This document shows positions 48,028-57,402 of a DNA stretch of 64,000 nucleotides, piece by piece. Origin of the DNA: Odoribacteraceae bacterium (GTDB lineage: Bacteria > Bacteroidota > Bacteroidia > Bacteroidales > Marinifilaceae); contig JAISNC010000028.1 of the NCBI GenBank assembly GCA_031276355.1, positions 1 through 64,000 on the forward strand, given 5' to 3'. The first letter of the stretch is position 1. Every line of letters begins with the position of its first letter. A program made the translations under genes and the position numbers. The notes under the pieces were generated by a model that ran no database searches, was not told where the DNA came from, and worked only from the letters and a program-made list of their open reading frames with translations.

Positions 48028-50163
48028 ATGGGAAACGCATTCATGTCAGTCGTGACGTTGCCGCTGGACAACCCGGTGCTGATATTCGCCATCCTGCTGT
48101 TCGTCATCTTGCTGGTGCCGATCGCGCTGCAGTCGTTCAAGATCCCGGACGTCATCGGGTTGATCGCGGCGGGCGCGTTGCTCGGCCCGCGCGGGTTCCA
48201 CGTGATGGAGCGGGACAGCAGCATCGTGCTTTTCGGGACGGTGGGGTTGTTGTACATCATGTTCCTGGCGGGGCTGGAGGTCAACATGGCCGATTTCAAG
48301 AAGAATAGCGCGAAGGGATTCATCTTCGGGATGTTCACCTTCTGGATCCCGGCGTTGCTGGGGATCTTCGCCGGGCGTTGCCTGCTGGGTTTCTCGTGGG
48401 GTGCCTCGATCTTGCTGGCGAGCATGTTCGCCTCCAACACGCTGCTGACGTACCCCATCGCGAGCAAGTACGGGGTGACGAAGAACCGGTCGGTGACGAT
48501 CGCGGTGATGGGGGCGGTCGTCACGTGCGTCCTTGCGTTGCTGGTGCTGGCCGTCGCCACGGGGATGTCGACGGGGGAGCTGGGCCAGTTCTTCTGGTGG
48601 CGCCTGGGCCTCTCCACGTTGCTGGCCTGCGCGGGGATCATCTTCTTGTTCCCCGTTTGCACTCGCTGGTTCTTCAAGCGTTACGACGACAAGGTGCTCC
48701 AGTACATCTTCGTGCTGGGGTTGCTGTTCCTGGCCTCGTTCCTGGCCGAGGTGGCGGGGCTGGCGGCGGTGATCGGCTCGTTCCTGGCCGGGCTGTCGTT
48801 GAACAAGTTGATCCCGAACACGTCGGCGTTGATGAACCGCATCGAGTTCGTGGGGAACGCCCTCTTCATCCCGCTCTTTCTGGTGGGGGTGGGGATGCTG
48901 GTCGATTACCGGGTCTTCGCCGGCGACTGGAACACGCTGTGCGTGGCCGCGGTGATGACCGTGTTGGCCACCGCGTCGAAATTCGCGGCGGCGTGGCTGG
49001 CGCAGAAGAGCTTCCGTCTGACCGTCGCCGAACGGAACCTGGTCTTCGGGTTGAGCAACTCGCGGGTGGCCGCCACGCTGGCGGCCGTGATGGTGGGCTA
49101 CCAGGTGATCCTTCCCGACGGGAGCCGCCTGCTGGACGATAGCATCCTCAACGGCACGATCGTGATGATCCTGGGGACGTGCGTCATCGCGTCGTTCGTC
49201 ACGCGGCGGGGCGCGCGGGAGGTGGCCCTGGCCGACATGGCGGGGGAAGATATCGCGGCGGACGACACGGGGGAACGGGTGCTGATCCCGTTGAGCAACG
49301 TGACGAACGTGGAGGAACTGGTCAGCCTGGCCGTCTCCCTGAAGTCCGCCAGGGGGGAGTCGACGCTGGCGGCGCTACACGTGATTCGCTCGGATAACGC
49401 CGGCCCCCCGGCGGAGCGAGAGGCCGGCAAACTGCTGGAGGGCGCCGTGAAAACGGCCGCCGCGATGGACGCGGCGTTGACCCCGTTGACGCGCTACGAT
49501 TACGACGTGGCGAACGGGATCAAGCACGCGGTGAAGGAGCAGAAGATCACGGACCTCGTGCTGGGATTGAGTGGCGAGCGAGAGATCACGGACTCGTTCC
49601 TGGGGCGATTGATCGACAAGGTGCTGGCGAAATGCGCCGCGACGACCTTGATCTACCGGCCGGTACAGCCCCTGTCCACCGTGAGGCGTTACGTCGTGCT
49701 GATCCCCCACCACGCCGAGAAGGAGGTGGGCTTCCCCTACTGGCTGCTCCGGGTGTGGAACCTGGCCCGGAACCTGGGCAACAAGATGATCTTCTACGCC
49801 GGCCCCGTCACGCTCGGCGTGTTGCGGGAGATTCACGCCCGCCACCCGATCCACGCCGAGTTCAACGATTTGCCGGGGCGGGACGATTTCTTGATCGTCT
49901 CCCGCGAGGTGAAGGGGGACGACGGGCTGGTGATCGTCATGAGCCGCCGGAACTACCCGTCGTACGCCCGGGACATGGCCGCGCTCCCCGCGTGGCTGAA
50001 TAAACATTTCAGCCGCAATAACTGCCTGCTGATTTACCCCGTGCAGATAGGCGTGGGGGAGGAAGGGATGGGCTTCGTTCACCTCGTGCCCCGCCTGGAG
50101 GCGTTCGAGAACCTGGACGGGATGAGCCGGGTACTCCGGGAATTGTTCCGTAAAAACAAATGA
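48028..50163 (+). CDS. CPA2-type cation:proton antiporter with C-terminal cytosolic (Usp-like) region
   Basis: LVPIALQSFKIPDVIGLIAAGALLGPRGFHVMERDSSIVLFGTVGLLYIMFLAGLEVNMADFKKN ... multi-TM. Confidence 0.92.
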   Translation: MGNAFMSVVTLPLDNPVLIFAILLFVILLVPIALQSFKIPDVIGLIAAGALLGPRGFHVMERDSSIVLFGTVGLLYIMFLAGLEVNMADFKKNSAKGFIFGMFTFWIPALLGIFAGRCLLGFSWGASILLASMFASNTLLTYPIASKYGVTKNRSVTIAVMGAVVTCVLALLVLAVATGMSTGELGQFFWWRLGLSTLLACAGIIFLFPVCTRWFFKRYDDKVLQYIFVLGLLFLASFLAEVAGLAAVIGSFLAGLSLNKLIPNTSALMNRIEFVGNALFIPLFLVGVGMLVDYRVFAGDWNTLCVAAVMTVLATASKFAAAWLAQKSFRLTVAERNLVFGLSNSRVAATLAAVMVGYQVILPDGSRLLDDSILNGTIVMILGTCVIASFVTRRGAREVALADMAGEDIAADDTGERVLIPLSNVTNVEELVSLAVSLKSARGESTLAALHVIRSDNAGPPAEREAGKLLEGAVKTAAAMDAALTPLTRYDYDVANGIKHAVKEQKITDLVLGLSGEREITDSFLGRLIDKVLAKCAATTLIYRPVQPLSTVRRYVVLIPHHAEKEVGFPYWLLRVWNLARNLGNKMIFYAGPVTLGVLREIHARHPIHAEFNDLPGRDDFLIVSREVKGDDGLVIVMSRRNYPSYARDMAALPAWLNKHFSRNNCLLIYPVQIGVGEEGMGFVHLVPRLEAFENLDGMSRVLRELFRKNK

Positions 50164-52790
50164 ACATGAAAAGATCGCTGTTACTGTTGTTACCCGCGAC
50201 CGGCTTGTCGATCGCGTGGATGGCCACCTCGTTCGAGAAGGACGTGCTGGCCAAGTTCACGGCGCACGTGTACGCCATCCCGCACGAGAAACTATACATG
50301 CACACGGACAAGAGCGTTTACGTGACCGGGGAGAAGGTCTGGTTCCGGGCCTACCTCGTGAACGCGCGGGATCACGCCCCCGGCGGGGTGTATAGCCGTT
50401 TCATCTACGCCGACCTGGTGGACCAGCGGGATTCGCTGGTCGCGCGGGTGAAGGTGGCGGGACGGGGGGACACCGCTTGCTTCCACGGCTACCTCCCCCT
50501 CCCGCGATCGTTGCCCCAGGGGAACTATTGCCTGCGCGGGTATAGCTATTACATGCAAAACGACGGGGATGACTTCTTGTTCAAGAAACAAATACGCGTG
50601 ATCAACCCGCGGGACTCCCGCGTGAGGACGGAGGTCGCTTACCGCGCGGGGCAAGCCGGCAACCACGTCATGGCGGTGCGCTTCTTGGACGTGTCGGGTG
50701 CCCCTTACTCCAGGGCTTTCTTGACCCACGAGGCGCGCGCGGACGGGAGAGAACCCCGTGTCAAGACAACCCGCGCCGACGAGAACGGGGAAGTGATCAT
50801 CCGCGTCGACACGGCGGTAAAACACGTCAAGTTCGGTTTCCTGGACGGCAAGCCCTTCTCTTTCACGCGTCACCTCTACCTCCCCCGGTTGAACCGGGAC
50901 GCGGACGTGCAGTTTTTCCCGGAGGGAGGGACGTTGTTGGTGGGAAACTGGCAAAACGTCGCCTTCAAGGCGGTCGGCACCGACGGCATGCCGGTGAACG
51001 TCGAGGGGGAACTCTACCAGGACTCGACGCTCATCGCCACCTTCGCCTCCCGGCACGACGGGATGGGGGTGTTCCGCGTGCCGGTCTCTCCCGGCCACCG
51101 TTTTTCGGTGGTGACGCGCTTGCCCTCGGGCGAGGAGCGACACCACGACCTGCCCGTGCCGTCACCGGTGGGATTCGGCCTCACCGTCAAGACGAGCGGC
51201 GATTCGCTGCTTTACCGCGTCCTCAAGGGAGAGCAAGCGCTCTTCCCGGGTGACCTCTATCTCTTCGTCCACTCCGCCGGCCGCGTGATGGCCCTCGAGC
51301 GCGTGAATCGCCTTTACACGGGGAAGATGGCCCTGGCGCCCTTCCCGGAGGGGATCGCTCACCTGTTGCTGGTCGACGGGCAGGGGGCGGTCTATAGCGA
51401 GCGCCTTCTCTTCGTGCGGCAACGGGAACGCCCGCGGGTGAAGATCGTGCCGGACAGGAGCGCGTACGCAACCCGCGACCGGGTGACGCTGGACATCGGC
51501 TTTGAGCCCGCCCTCGAGGGGACGGAACGAGGCTCCTTTTCCATCACCGTGACGGATGATAGTCAAGTGCCCGTGGACACCACCGGGGATCATATCCTGT
51601 CCCATTTGCTGCTGACGTCCGAGTTGAAAGGCCATATCCACGCCCCCGCGTACTATTTTTCCGGTGCCCCGGGAGCGGACGAGGCCCTCGACCTGGTCAT
51701 GATGACGCACGGGTGGAGGCGTTTTGACTTCCCCGCGATCATGCGGGGGGAGATCGCCAGGCCCTATCCCATCGAGCGGGGCCAAGTGGTGTCGGGCAAG
51801 GTCGACAACTTGTGGGGGAAACGGTCGAAGGCAGCCAACGTCATCTTGCTCTCCACGAGCGGCATCGTGCGGATGGGCGAGACGGACGACGCGGGCCACT
51901 TCTCGATAGACGTCGCTTTCCCGGACAGCACCCGGTTCGTGCTGCAAGCGTTGAGCGAGAAAGGGCGCCGGGGCGTTGCCGTTACCATTGACAAGGACGC
52001 GTTCCTCCCCCCGCGCTACACGTTACCCCGCACCCTGGAAGCGCGCCGGGAAGAGGAGGCGTTCTTTCGCGCGCACGGCCAAAACTACTACTACGAGCAG
52101 GGCGAGAAAATCTACCTCCTTGACGAGGTGACCGTCACGCGTCGCCGCCAGCGGGAATACCGCTCTTTTTACGACCGGCAAGCCCGCTATTACGCGGACT
52201 CGGCCGCCATCGCGGAGGTACGTGGCGCCAGCGTCCCGGGGATCATCCAGCAGCTATTCCCCGGCGTGTTGCTGGAACGGGACGATGAAGGAGAGGAGTA
52301 TTTCTCCTATTTTGATCGCAGGTTATACCTGTTGGCCAACGATTTTGAAGAGCGGATGGAGTTCTTCCACGCGTTGCACCCGGACGCGCTGTTGAGCATC
52401 TCGATGCTTGACGGGCAACAGGGGCGCATGTATTTCGGGGAACAGGGCGCGGGCGGCGTGATTAACGTCTCCTACAAGTTCGGCTTTACCCCGGCTTCCC
52501 CCGGCCGGCCCAATATCGTCCCCTTCACGTTACTGGGCTACCAGAAGGCGGACCAGTTTTACGTCCCGAAGTACGACATCGACTCCGTCCGGACGGCCAG
52601 AGGGCATGACTCCCGCCGGACGATCTACTGGAATCCCGTGGTGAACCTCTCGCCCGGGAAACGGGGCGAACAACTCTCTTTTTACACCGCCGACACGCCA
52701 GGACGTTACTCCGTGCTCCTGGAGGGGATCACCGCCGGGGGCAGGATATGCCGGGAACGTCACGCCCTGATCGTGAAAACGAGACGGTAA
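50160..52790 (+). CDS. MG2/carboxypeptidase-regulatory-like surface protein with vestigial TonB-plug-like C terminus
   Basis: HEKLYMHTDKSVYVTGEKVWFRAYLVNARDHAPGGVYSRFIYADLVD (MG2-like); C-terminal YLLDEVTVTRRR...MYFGEQGAGGVINVSYKFG (plug-like); ATGA overlap with antiporter. Confidence 0.8.
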   Translation: MNMKRSLLLLLPATGLSIAWMATSFEKDVLAKFTAHVYAIPHEKLYMHTDKSVYVTGEKVWFRAYLVNARDHAPGGVYSRFIYADLVDQRDSLVARVKVAGRGDTACFHGYLPLPRSLPQGNYCLRGYSYYMQNDGDDFLFKKQIRVINPRDSRVRTEVAYRAGQAGNHVMAVRFLDVSGAPYSRAFLTHEARADGREPRVKTTRADENGEVIIRVDTAVKHVKFGFLDGKPFSFTRHLYLPRLNRDADVQFFPEGGTLLVGNWQNVAFKAVGTDGMPVNVEGELYQDSTLIATFASRHDGMGVFRVPVSPGHRFSVVTRLPSGEERHHDLPVPSPVGFGLTVKTSGDSLLYRVLKGEQALFPGDLYLFVHSAGRVMALERVNRLYTGKMALAPFPEGIAHLLLVDGQGAVYSERLLFVRQRERPRVKIVPDRSAYATRDRVTLDIGFEPALEGTERGSFSITVTDDSQVPVDTTGDHILSHLLLTSELKGHIHAPAYYFSGAPGADEALDLVMMTHGWRRFDFPAIMRGEIARPYPIERGQVVSGKVDNLWGKRSKAANVILLSTSGIVRMGETDDAGHFSIDVAFPDSTRFVLQALSEKGRRGVAVTIDKDAFLPPRYTLPRTLEARREEEAFFRAHGQNYYYEQGEKIYLLDEVTVTRRRQREYRSFYDRQARYYADSAAIAEVRGASVPGIIQQLFPGVLLERDDEGEEYFSYFDRRLYLLANDFEERMEFFHALHPDALLSISMLDGQQGRMYFGEQGAGGVINVSYKFGFTPASPGRPNIVPFTLLGYQKADQFYVPKYDIDSVRTARGHDSRRTIYWNPVVNLSPGKRGEQLSFYTADTPGRYSVLLEGITAGGRICRERHALIVKTRR

Positions 52791-52834
52791 AACAAAGAGG
52801 ATAATACTTAATTTTCATGAAACGCTTCTCCCCC

Positions 52835-52865
52835 TTTTGTATTTGGCGAAAAAAATATACTTTTG
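52835..52865 (+). promoter_or_regulatory. Putative promoter of the HTH paralog pair (TTTTG-N18-TACTTTTG)
   Basis: ttttg tatttggcgaaaaaaata tacttttg upstream of ATG 52903. Confidence 0.6.
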
Positions 52866-52902
52866 CGCGCATGGAAAGTGCGTCCTTTTCTACCGATAAA
52901 AT

Positions 52903-53862
52903 ATGAAAGAAGAATTAAACAAAGAGTTAATAACCGCTATCGCGCAGTGCCTGCCGAGAGGGGAGAGCATGGTGAACTTGATCTCCGAGATCCTGTCCAT
53001 GGGAAAAGAGTCGGTGTATCGCAGGTTGCGGGGCGAGGTGTTGTTCACGTTCGAGGAGGTGGCCAAGCTCGCCCGGGGATTGAACATATCCATGGATAAC
53101 ATGATCGGCCTGAAAAGCATCAGGCGGGCCCTCTTCGACTTGAGCTTGATAAAGATGGATAACCTGTTCGACAAGTACTACGAGGTGTTAGACGGTTATA
53201 TAGAGATATTCAAGGTCTTGAAGCGAGATCCCGGGTCGAAAATCAAGCTGGCTTTTAATACATTCCCTTACATGTTCGTGACGCCTTACCCGACGCTCGC
53301 GCGGTTCCAGCTCTTCAGGTGGATCAACCAGATACGGGTGAACCAGAACCTGACCGCCTTCTCCGCGTTAGAGATGCCGGAACGGGTGCTGGATATCCAG
53401 CGAGCGTTCGTCAGCGAGATGTACGGTGCCGGGAGCACGCAGTACCTCATGGACGAGAGCATGTTCTCCTCGTTCGTGCAGCAAGTGCGCTATTTCGCCA
53501 AGCTCAGGCTGCTGAACAAGGAAGAGACCAGGCAGTTGCAACAGGAACTGCTCGCGTTGTTGAACGACCTGGAGGCGTTGTCCATCCGGGGATCTTTCGA
53601 GAACGGGAAAGAGGTACAGATCTACCTCTCCGATTTTGCCTTCAAGCTCTCTTCGGCCTACTTCGAGTGCCAGGATTTCGTGATGTGCGATCTCCTGCTC
53701 TACTCGATGAACAGGGTGCGTTCTTATAACGTGAAGTTGTGCCAGACTCAGAGTGACTGGATCGAATCGTTGAAACGCTACGCCACGTTGATTACCCAAA
53801 GCGGTGAGATACAGCGAGCGGATTATATGGAAAAACAGAGGGAATGTATCATGACTATTTGA
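52903..53862 (+). CDS. HTH-like N-terminal domain protein, paralog 1
   Basis: MGKESVYRRLRGEVLFTFEEVAKLARGLNISMDNMIGL; C-terminal WIESLKRYATLITQSGEIQRADYMEKQR. Confidence 0.8.
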   Translation: MKEELNKELITAIAQCLPRGESMVNLISEILSMGKESVYRRLRGEVLFTFEEVAKLARGLNISMDNMIGLKSIRRALFDLSLIKMDNLFDKYYEVLDGYIEIFKVLKRDPGSKIKLAFNTFPYMFVTPYPTLARFQLFRWINQIRVNQNLTAFSALEMPERVLDIQRAFVSEMYGAGSTQYLMDESMFSSFVQQVRYFAKLRLLNKEETRQLQQELLALLNDLEALSIRGSFENGKEVQIYLSDFAFKLSSAYFECQDFVMCDLLLYSMNRVRSYNVKLCQTQSDWIESLKRYATLITQSGEIQRADYMEKQRECIMTI

Positions 53863-53873
53863 ACGAGAGCCGT

Positions 53874-54839
53874 ATGAATGACGCGAAAAGATTGAATCAA
53901 GAGTTGTTGGAGGCGATAAAACAGTCCATCCCGGCCGACACGAACCTGGTGAAAGTGATAGAGGTCGCGCTGGGGATCGGGAAAGAGGCTGTCTATCGCC
54001 GGATACGCGGGGACGTTCCCTTTACTTTTGACGAGGTGGTGGCCCTCACGTTGAAGTTCGGCATGTCGCTCGACCGCTTTTTGGGGATACAGTACCAGGA
54101 GTCCGTGATTTATGACTTGAACCAGATATCACCCGCCCAACCGATGGAGGATTACTATAACATGCTGTCGGTGGAGGTGGAGATGTTCAAGGAGTTTAAC
54201 AGGAAGCCGGAAGCGAAGGTCTACATGGCCTATAACATGCTCCCCTTCCCCTTCTTTTACTCGCTGGAATACTTGTGGAAATTTGATATCTACCAGTTAT
54301 TGCACCAGATGGAGCAAGAAAAACGGATAGAAAATTTCTCGCGCGTGCTCTTCCCCGAATCCCTGCTCAAGAAACGCGACGAGTTGTTCGAGGCGTATCA
54401 AAACATCCCGTGGAGTTGCTATATCTTGGATCGCAGGATCTTTACCTCGTTGTTGAGGGAGATAAATTACATCTACAAGTTGGGGTTGATCTCGAAGGAG
54501 GAGATCGGTCGCCTTAAAAAGGAGCTTTACCAGTTGTTCGACACGATCGAATCGACCGCGACGACGGGCAAGTTTCACGGGCGTAGCTCGATGGTTCTCT
54601 ATCTCGCCAACCTCGACCTGGAGGGGGCATATTGTTGCTACGAGTGCCCGGAATTGAATTTCACTCACCTGCGCGCCTATCGCCTGGGAATGTTGAACTC
54701 CTCTACCCCGGAGATCTTCACGGCGCAACGGAACTACATCGAGTCGTTGAAGCGCTTCTCCACGCTTATCACGAAGAGCGGCGAGATGGAACGGAATATC
54801 TTCCTGCAAGAGCAACGGGCGCTGGTGGACGCGTTGTGA
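53874..54839 (+). CDS. HTH-like N-terminal domain protein, paralog 2
   Basis: IGKEAVYRRIRGDVPFTFDEVVALTLKFGMSLDRFLGI; C-terminal YIESLKRFSTLITKSGEMERNIFLQEQR; aligns along its length to paralog 1. Confidence 0.8.
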   Translation: MNDAKRLNQELLEAIKQSIPADTNLVKVIEVALGIGKEAVYRRIRGDVPFTFDEVVALTLKFGMSLDRFLGIQYQESVIYDLNQISPAQPMEDYYNMLSVEVEMFKEFNRKPEAKVYMAYNMLPFPFFYSLEYLWKFDIYQLLHQMEQEKRIENFSRVLFPESLLKKRDELFEAYQNIPWSCYILDRRIFTSLLREINYIYKLGLISKEEIGRLKKELYQLFDTIESTATTGKFHGRSSMVLYLANLDLEGAYCCYECPELNFTHLRAYRLGMLNSSTPEIFTAQRNYIESLKRFSTLITKSGEMERNIFLQEQRALVDAL

Positions 54840-54904
54840 CGCGCTTCTCGCCCGGTCTGCCATGATTGCCTGTTTCCCGGTACATGGCTTTTCCCCCGTG
54901 ATAG

Positions 54905-56074
54905 TCAGTAGGTGAATTGCCCAAATTCACTGGTGATGGTCAACTTGTTCCGGTCGGCGGCACGACATTGCCCCACGATCCGGGCATCGATGTTGAACGC
55001 TTGCGCAATGGCGATGATCTCGTCGGCTATGCGACGGTTGACGTATAGCTCCATGCGATGTCCCATGTTAAACACCTTGTACATCTCTTCCCACGCGGTA
55101 CCCGATTGTTCCTGGATCAACCTGAACAGCGGGGGCACGGGGAAAAGGTTGTCTTTGACCACGTGTAGCCGGTCGACGAAATTCAGCACCTTGGTCTGGC
55201 CCCCCCCGGAGCAGTGGACCATCCCGTGTATCTCTTTCCGGAACTGTTCCAACACCCGCTTGATCACGGGGATATAGGTGCGCGTGGGCGAAAGTACTAA
55301 TTTCCCCGCGTCGATGCCCAGCCCGGCGATCGCCTCCGTCAACGCGAGCGTGCCGGTGTAAACTAACTCGTCGGGGATGGCGTTGTCGTAGCTTTCGGGG
55401 TACTTCAGGGCGAGGTAATGGGCGAAAACGTCGTGACGCGCGGAGGTGAGGCCGTTAGACCCCATGCCGCCGTTATACCCCTCCTCGTAAGAGGCTTGCC
55501 CGAAAGAGGCCAAGCCCACGATCACGTCGCCGGGCCGGATGCGATGGTTCGAGATCACGTCGGCGCGCCTCATCCGGCAGGTGACGGTGGAGTCGACGAT
55601 GATGGTGCGTACAAGGTCGCCCACGTCGGCCGTCTCTCCCCCGGTGGGGTAGATGTTCACGCCCAGCTTCCGGTACGAGTCGACAAGTTCTTCCGTCCCG
55701 TTGATGATGGCGGCGATCACCTCCCCGGGTATCCGGTGTTTGTTTCTCCCGATCGTGGAGGAGAGCAGGATGTTGTCCGTGGCACCGACGCAGATCAAGT
55801 CGTCGATATTCATGACCAGCGCGTCTTGCGCGATCCCTTTCCACACGGAGAGATCGCCCGTCTCTCGCCAGTAGAGGTAGGCGAGGGACGATTTGGTGCC
55901 CGCGCCGTCGGCATGCATGATGTTGCAATAGCTTTTTTTTCCGCCGAGGTAGTCGGGGACGATTTTGCAGAAGGCTTTCGGGAACAAACCCTTGTCGATG
56001 TTTTTGATGGCAGCGTGAACATCCTCCTTGGATGCCGAGACGCCTCTCCGGTTGTATCTTTCGTCTTTTCTCAT
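54905..56074 (-). CDS. purM: Phosphoribosylformylglycinamidine cyclo-ligase (AIR synthetase)
   Basis: RYNRRGVSASKEDVHAAIKNIDKG...MHADGAGTKSSLAYLYWRETGDLSVWKGIAQDALVMNIDDLICVGA...TGGETADVGD; TACCTTTG -7 box (minus strand, 56102-56109) supports the internal start. Confidence 0.9.
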   Translation of the reverse strand: MRKDERYNRRGVSASKEDVHAAIKNIDKGLFPKAFCKIVPDYLGGKKSYCNIMHADGAGTKSSLAYLYWRETGDLSVWKGIAQDALVMNIDDLICVGATDNILLSSTIGRNKHRIPGEVIAAIINGTEELVDSYRKLGVNIYPTGGETADVGDLVRTIIVDSTVTCRMRRADVISNHRIRPGDVIVGLASFGQASYEEGYNGGMGSNGLTSARHDVFAHYLALKYPESYDNAIPDELVYTGTLALTEAIAGLGIDAGKLVLSPTRTYIPVIKRVLEQFRKEIHGMVHCSGGGQTKVLNFVDRLHVVKDNLFPVPPLFRLIQEQSGTAWEEMYKVFNMGHRMELYVNRRIADEIIAIAQAFNIDARIVGQCRAADRNKLTITSEFGQFTY

Positions 56075-56127
56075 AAAACGTGATGCGCGTGAATTTCGTG
56101 CCAAAGGTAAGAAAAATAGCGAGACGG

Positions 56128-56230
56128 GGTTGTCTCAAAAGCCGGTTTTCGGGCGCTGTTTCTCGTTTTTGAGCGTTACCGCGTGTCCCCTCCGGGACGC
56201 GGCACCCACGGGGGCATCATGCCGCTGCTT
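56128..56230. repeat. Degenerate dispersed intergenic repeat (gttgtctcaaaagcc end)
   Basis: ggttgtctcaaaagccggttttcg... matching motifs near 5341, 14041, 39174 and 62070. Confidence 0.5.
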
Positions 56231-56288
56231 TCCATCCAAGTTGCGGAATGTTATTTCACGGGTACATGGTGCCAACGGGTCGCGCACG

Positions 56289-56453
56289 TTATATCATCCC
56301 GCTGCTCGAGTTAAATTCGATCCGTTTTTTCCAGTCGATTTGTCCGGATTCACTGCAAAACTCGTCGATGAACTCCCTCGTGAATTTGTTAATCATGTTC
56401 ACGTACGATGCCATCGCTCCGTTGCTGGTGAAAGGTACCGATGTTCTCTTCAA
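56289..56453 (-). pseudogene. Short ORF (TTG start) overlapping the methyltransferase stop; possible restriction endonuclease remnant
   Basis: (L/M)KRTSVPFTSNGAMASYVNMINKFTREFIDEFCSESGQIDWKKRIEFNSSSGMI*; position immediately 3' of the methyltransferase. Confidence 0.35.
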
Positions 56454-57307
56454 CGTATCTCTATTTCATAGTTCACGTCCGGTTCAAATAAAATTAATTT
56501 CACGGGTTCGAGCCGACGCTTCACCATGTCATAATATTCGGGCGAGATCTCGATCCCGATGGAATGGCGATTCAGGCGCTGGGCCACGAAATTGGTCGTT
56601 CCCGATCCCATAAAGGGATCAAGCACGGTGTCGCCCTCCTTCGTGAAGAGCTTTATAAACCATTCGGGCAACTCTTCGGGAAACGCGGCACTATGGTTTT
56701 TATTGCCACATTCGGTTGCCAGGTGCAACACGTTCGTCGGGTACGCCTTCTCCCGCTCCAACCAGTGAGAGATGTTCTTCCCGAAGCCGCTCCCTACCTT
56801 CGAGTTATCCCGGGTCTTATCCGTCTCGCTTAAATGCTTCAATCGCCCTTTCGTCCAATCCCCCATGGGCACCATCACCTCCTCCTGGTACATGGAAAAA
56901 GCCTTCTGTTTATTAAACTGCAAGAGGCGTTCCCAGGCATCCCGGAAGCGATTAGGCCATTTCCCGGGGTAGCAATTTTTCTTGTGCCAGATAAACTCTT
57001 CCGTCCAGAGCCACCCCTGTTTCCGCATCTCTATGATCAGCTCCATCACGTAAGTGCTCCGCTCGCTATTAACTACTTTTTCCTTGATATTCAATATAAA
57101 AGTACCCGACGGGGAGAGCACCCGCAAGAGTTCTCGCGAAACGGGGAGAAACCACTCGACATATTTGTCGGGCGCGATCCCCCCGTACGTGTTCTTCCGC
57201 TGGTCGGCGTAAGGAGGTGACGTGAACACGAGATCGATCGAGTTGTCCGGAAGCTCCTTGAGCACTTCCCGGCAATCTCCTAACTTTACTGTCGTGTTGA
57301 TTTTCAT
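56450..57307 (-). CDS. Beta-class DNA methyltransferase (TSPPY; probably N4-cytosine or N6-adenine)
   Basis: IDLVFTSPPYADQRKNTYGG (motif IV) and EGDTVLDPFMGSGTTNFVAQRLNRHSIGIEISPEYYDMVKRRL (motif I at C terminus). Confidence 0.92.
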   Translation of the reverse strand: MKINTTVKLGDCREVLKELPDNSIDLVFTSPPYADQRKNTYGGIAPDKYVEWFLPVSRELLRVLSPSGTFILNIKEKVVNSERSTYVMELIIEMRKQGWLWTEEFIWHKKNCYPGKWPNRFRDAWERLLQFNKQKAFSMYQEEVMVPMGDWTKGRLKHLSETDKTRDNSKVGSGFGKNISHWLEREKAYPTNVLHLATECGNKNHSAAFPEELPEWFIKLFTKEGDTVLDPFMGSGTTNFVAQRLNRHSIGIEISPEYYDMVKRRLEPVKLILFEPDVNYEIEIR

Positions 57308-57402
57308 GGGGCCTTTGTATTCTTACCCGCGAAGATAGAGAATTATTTTAATCCGCTCGCGACATCCTGACAATTCACGCGAGGGGTTCGATAGTATCTC
57401 CT

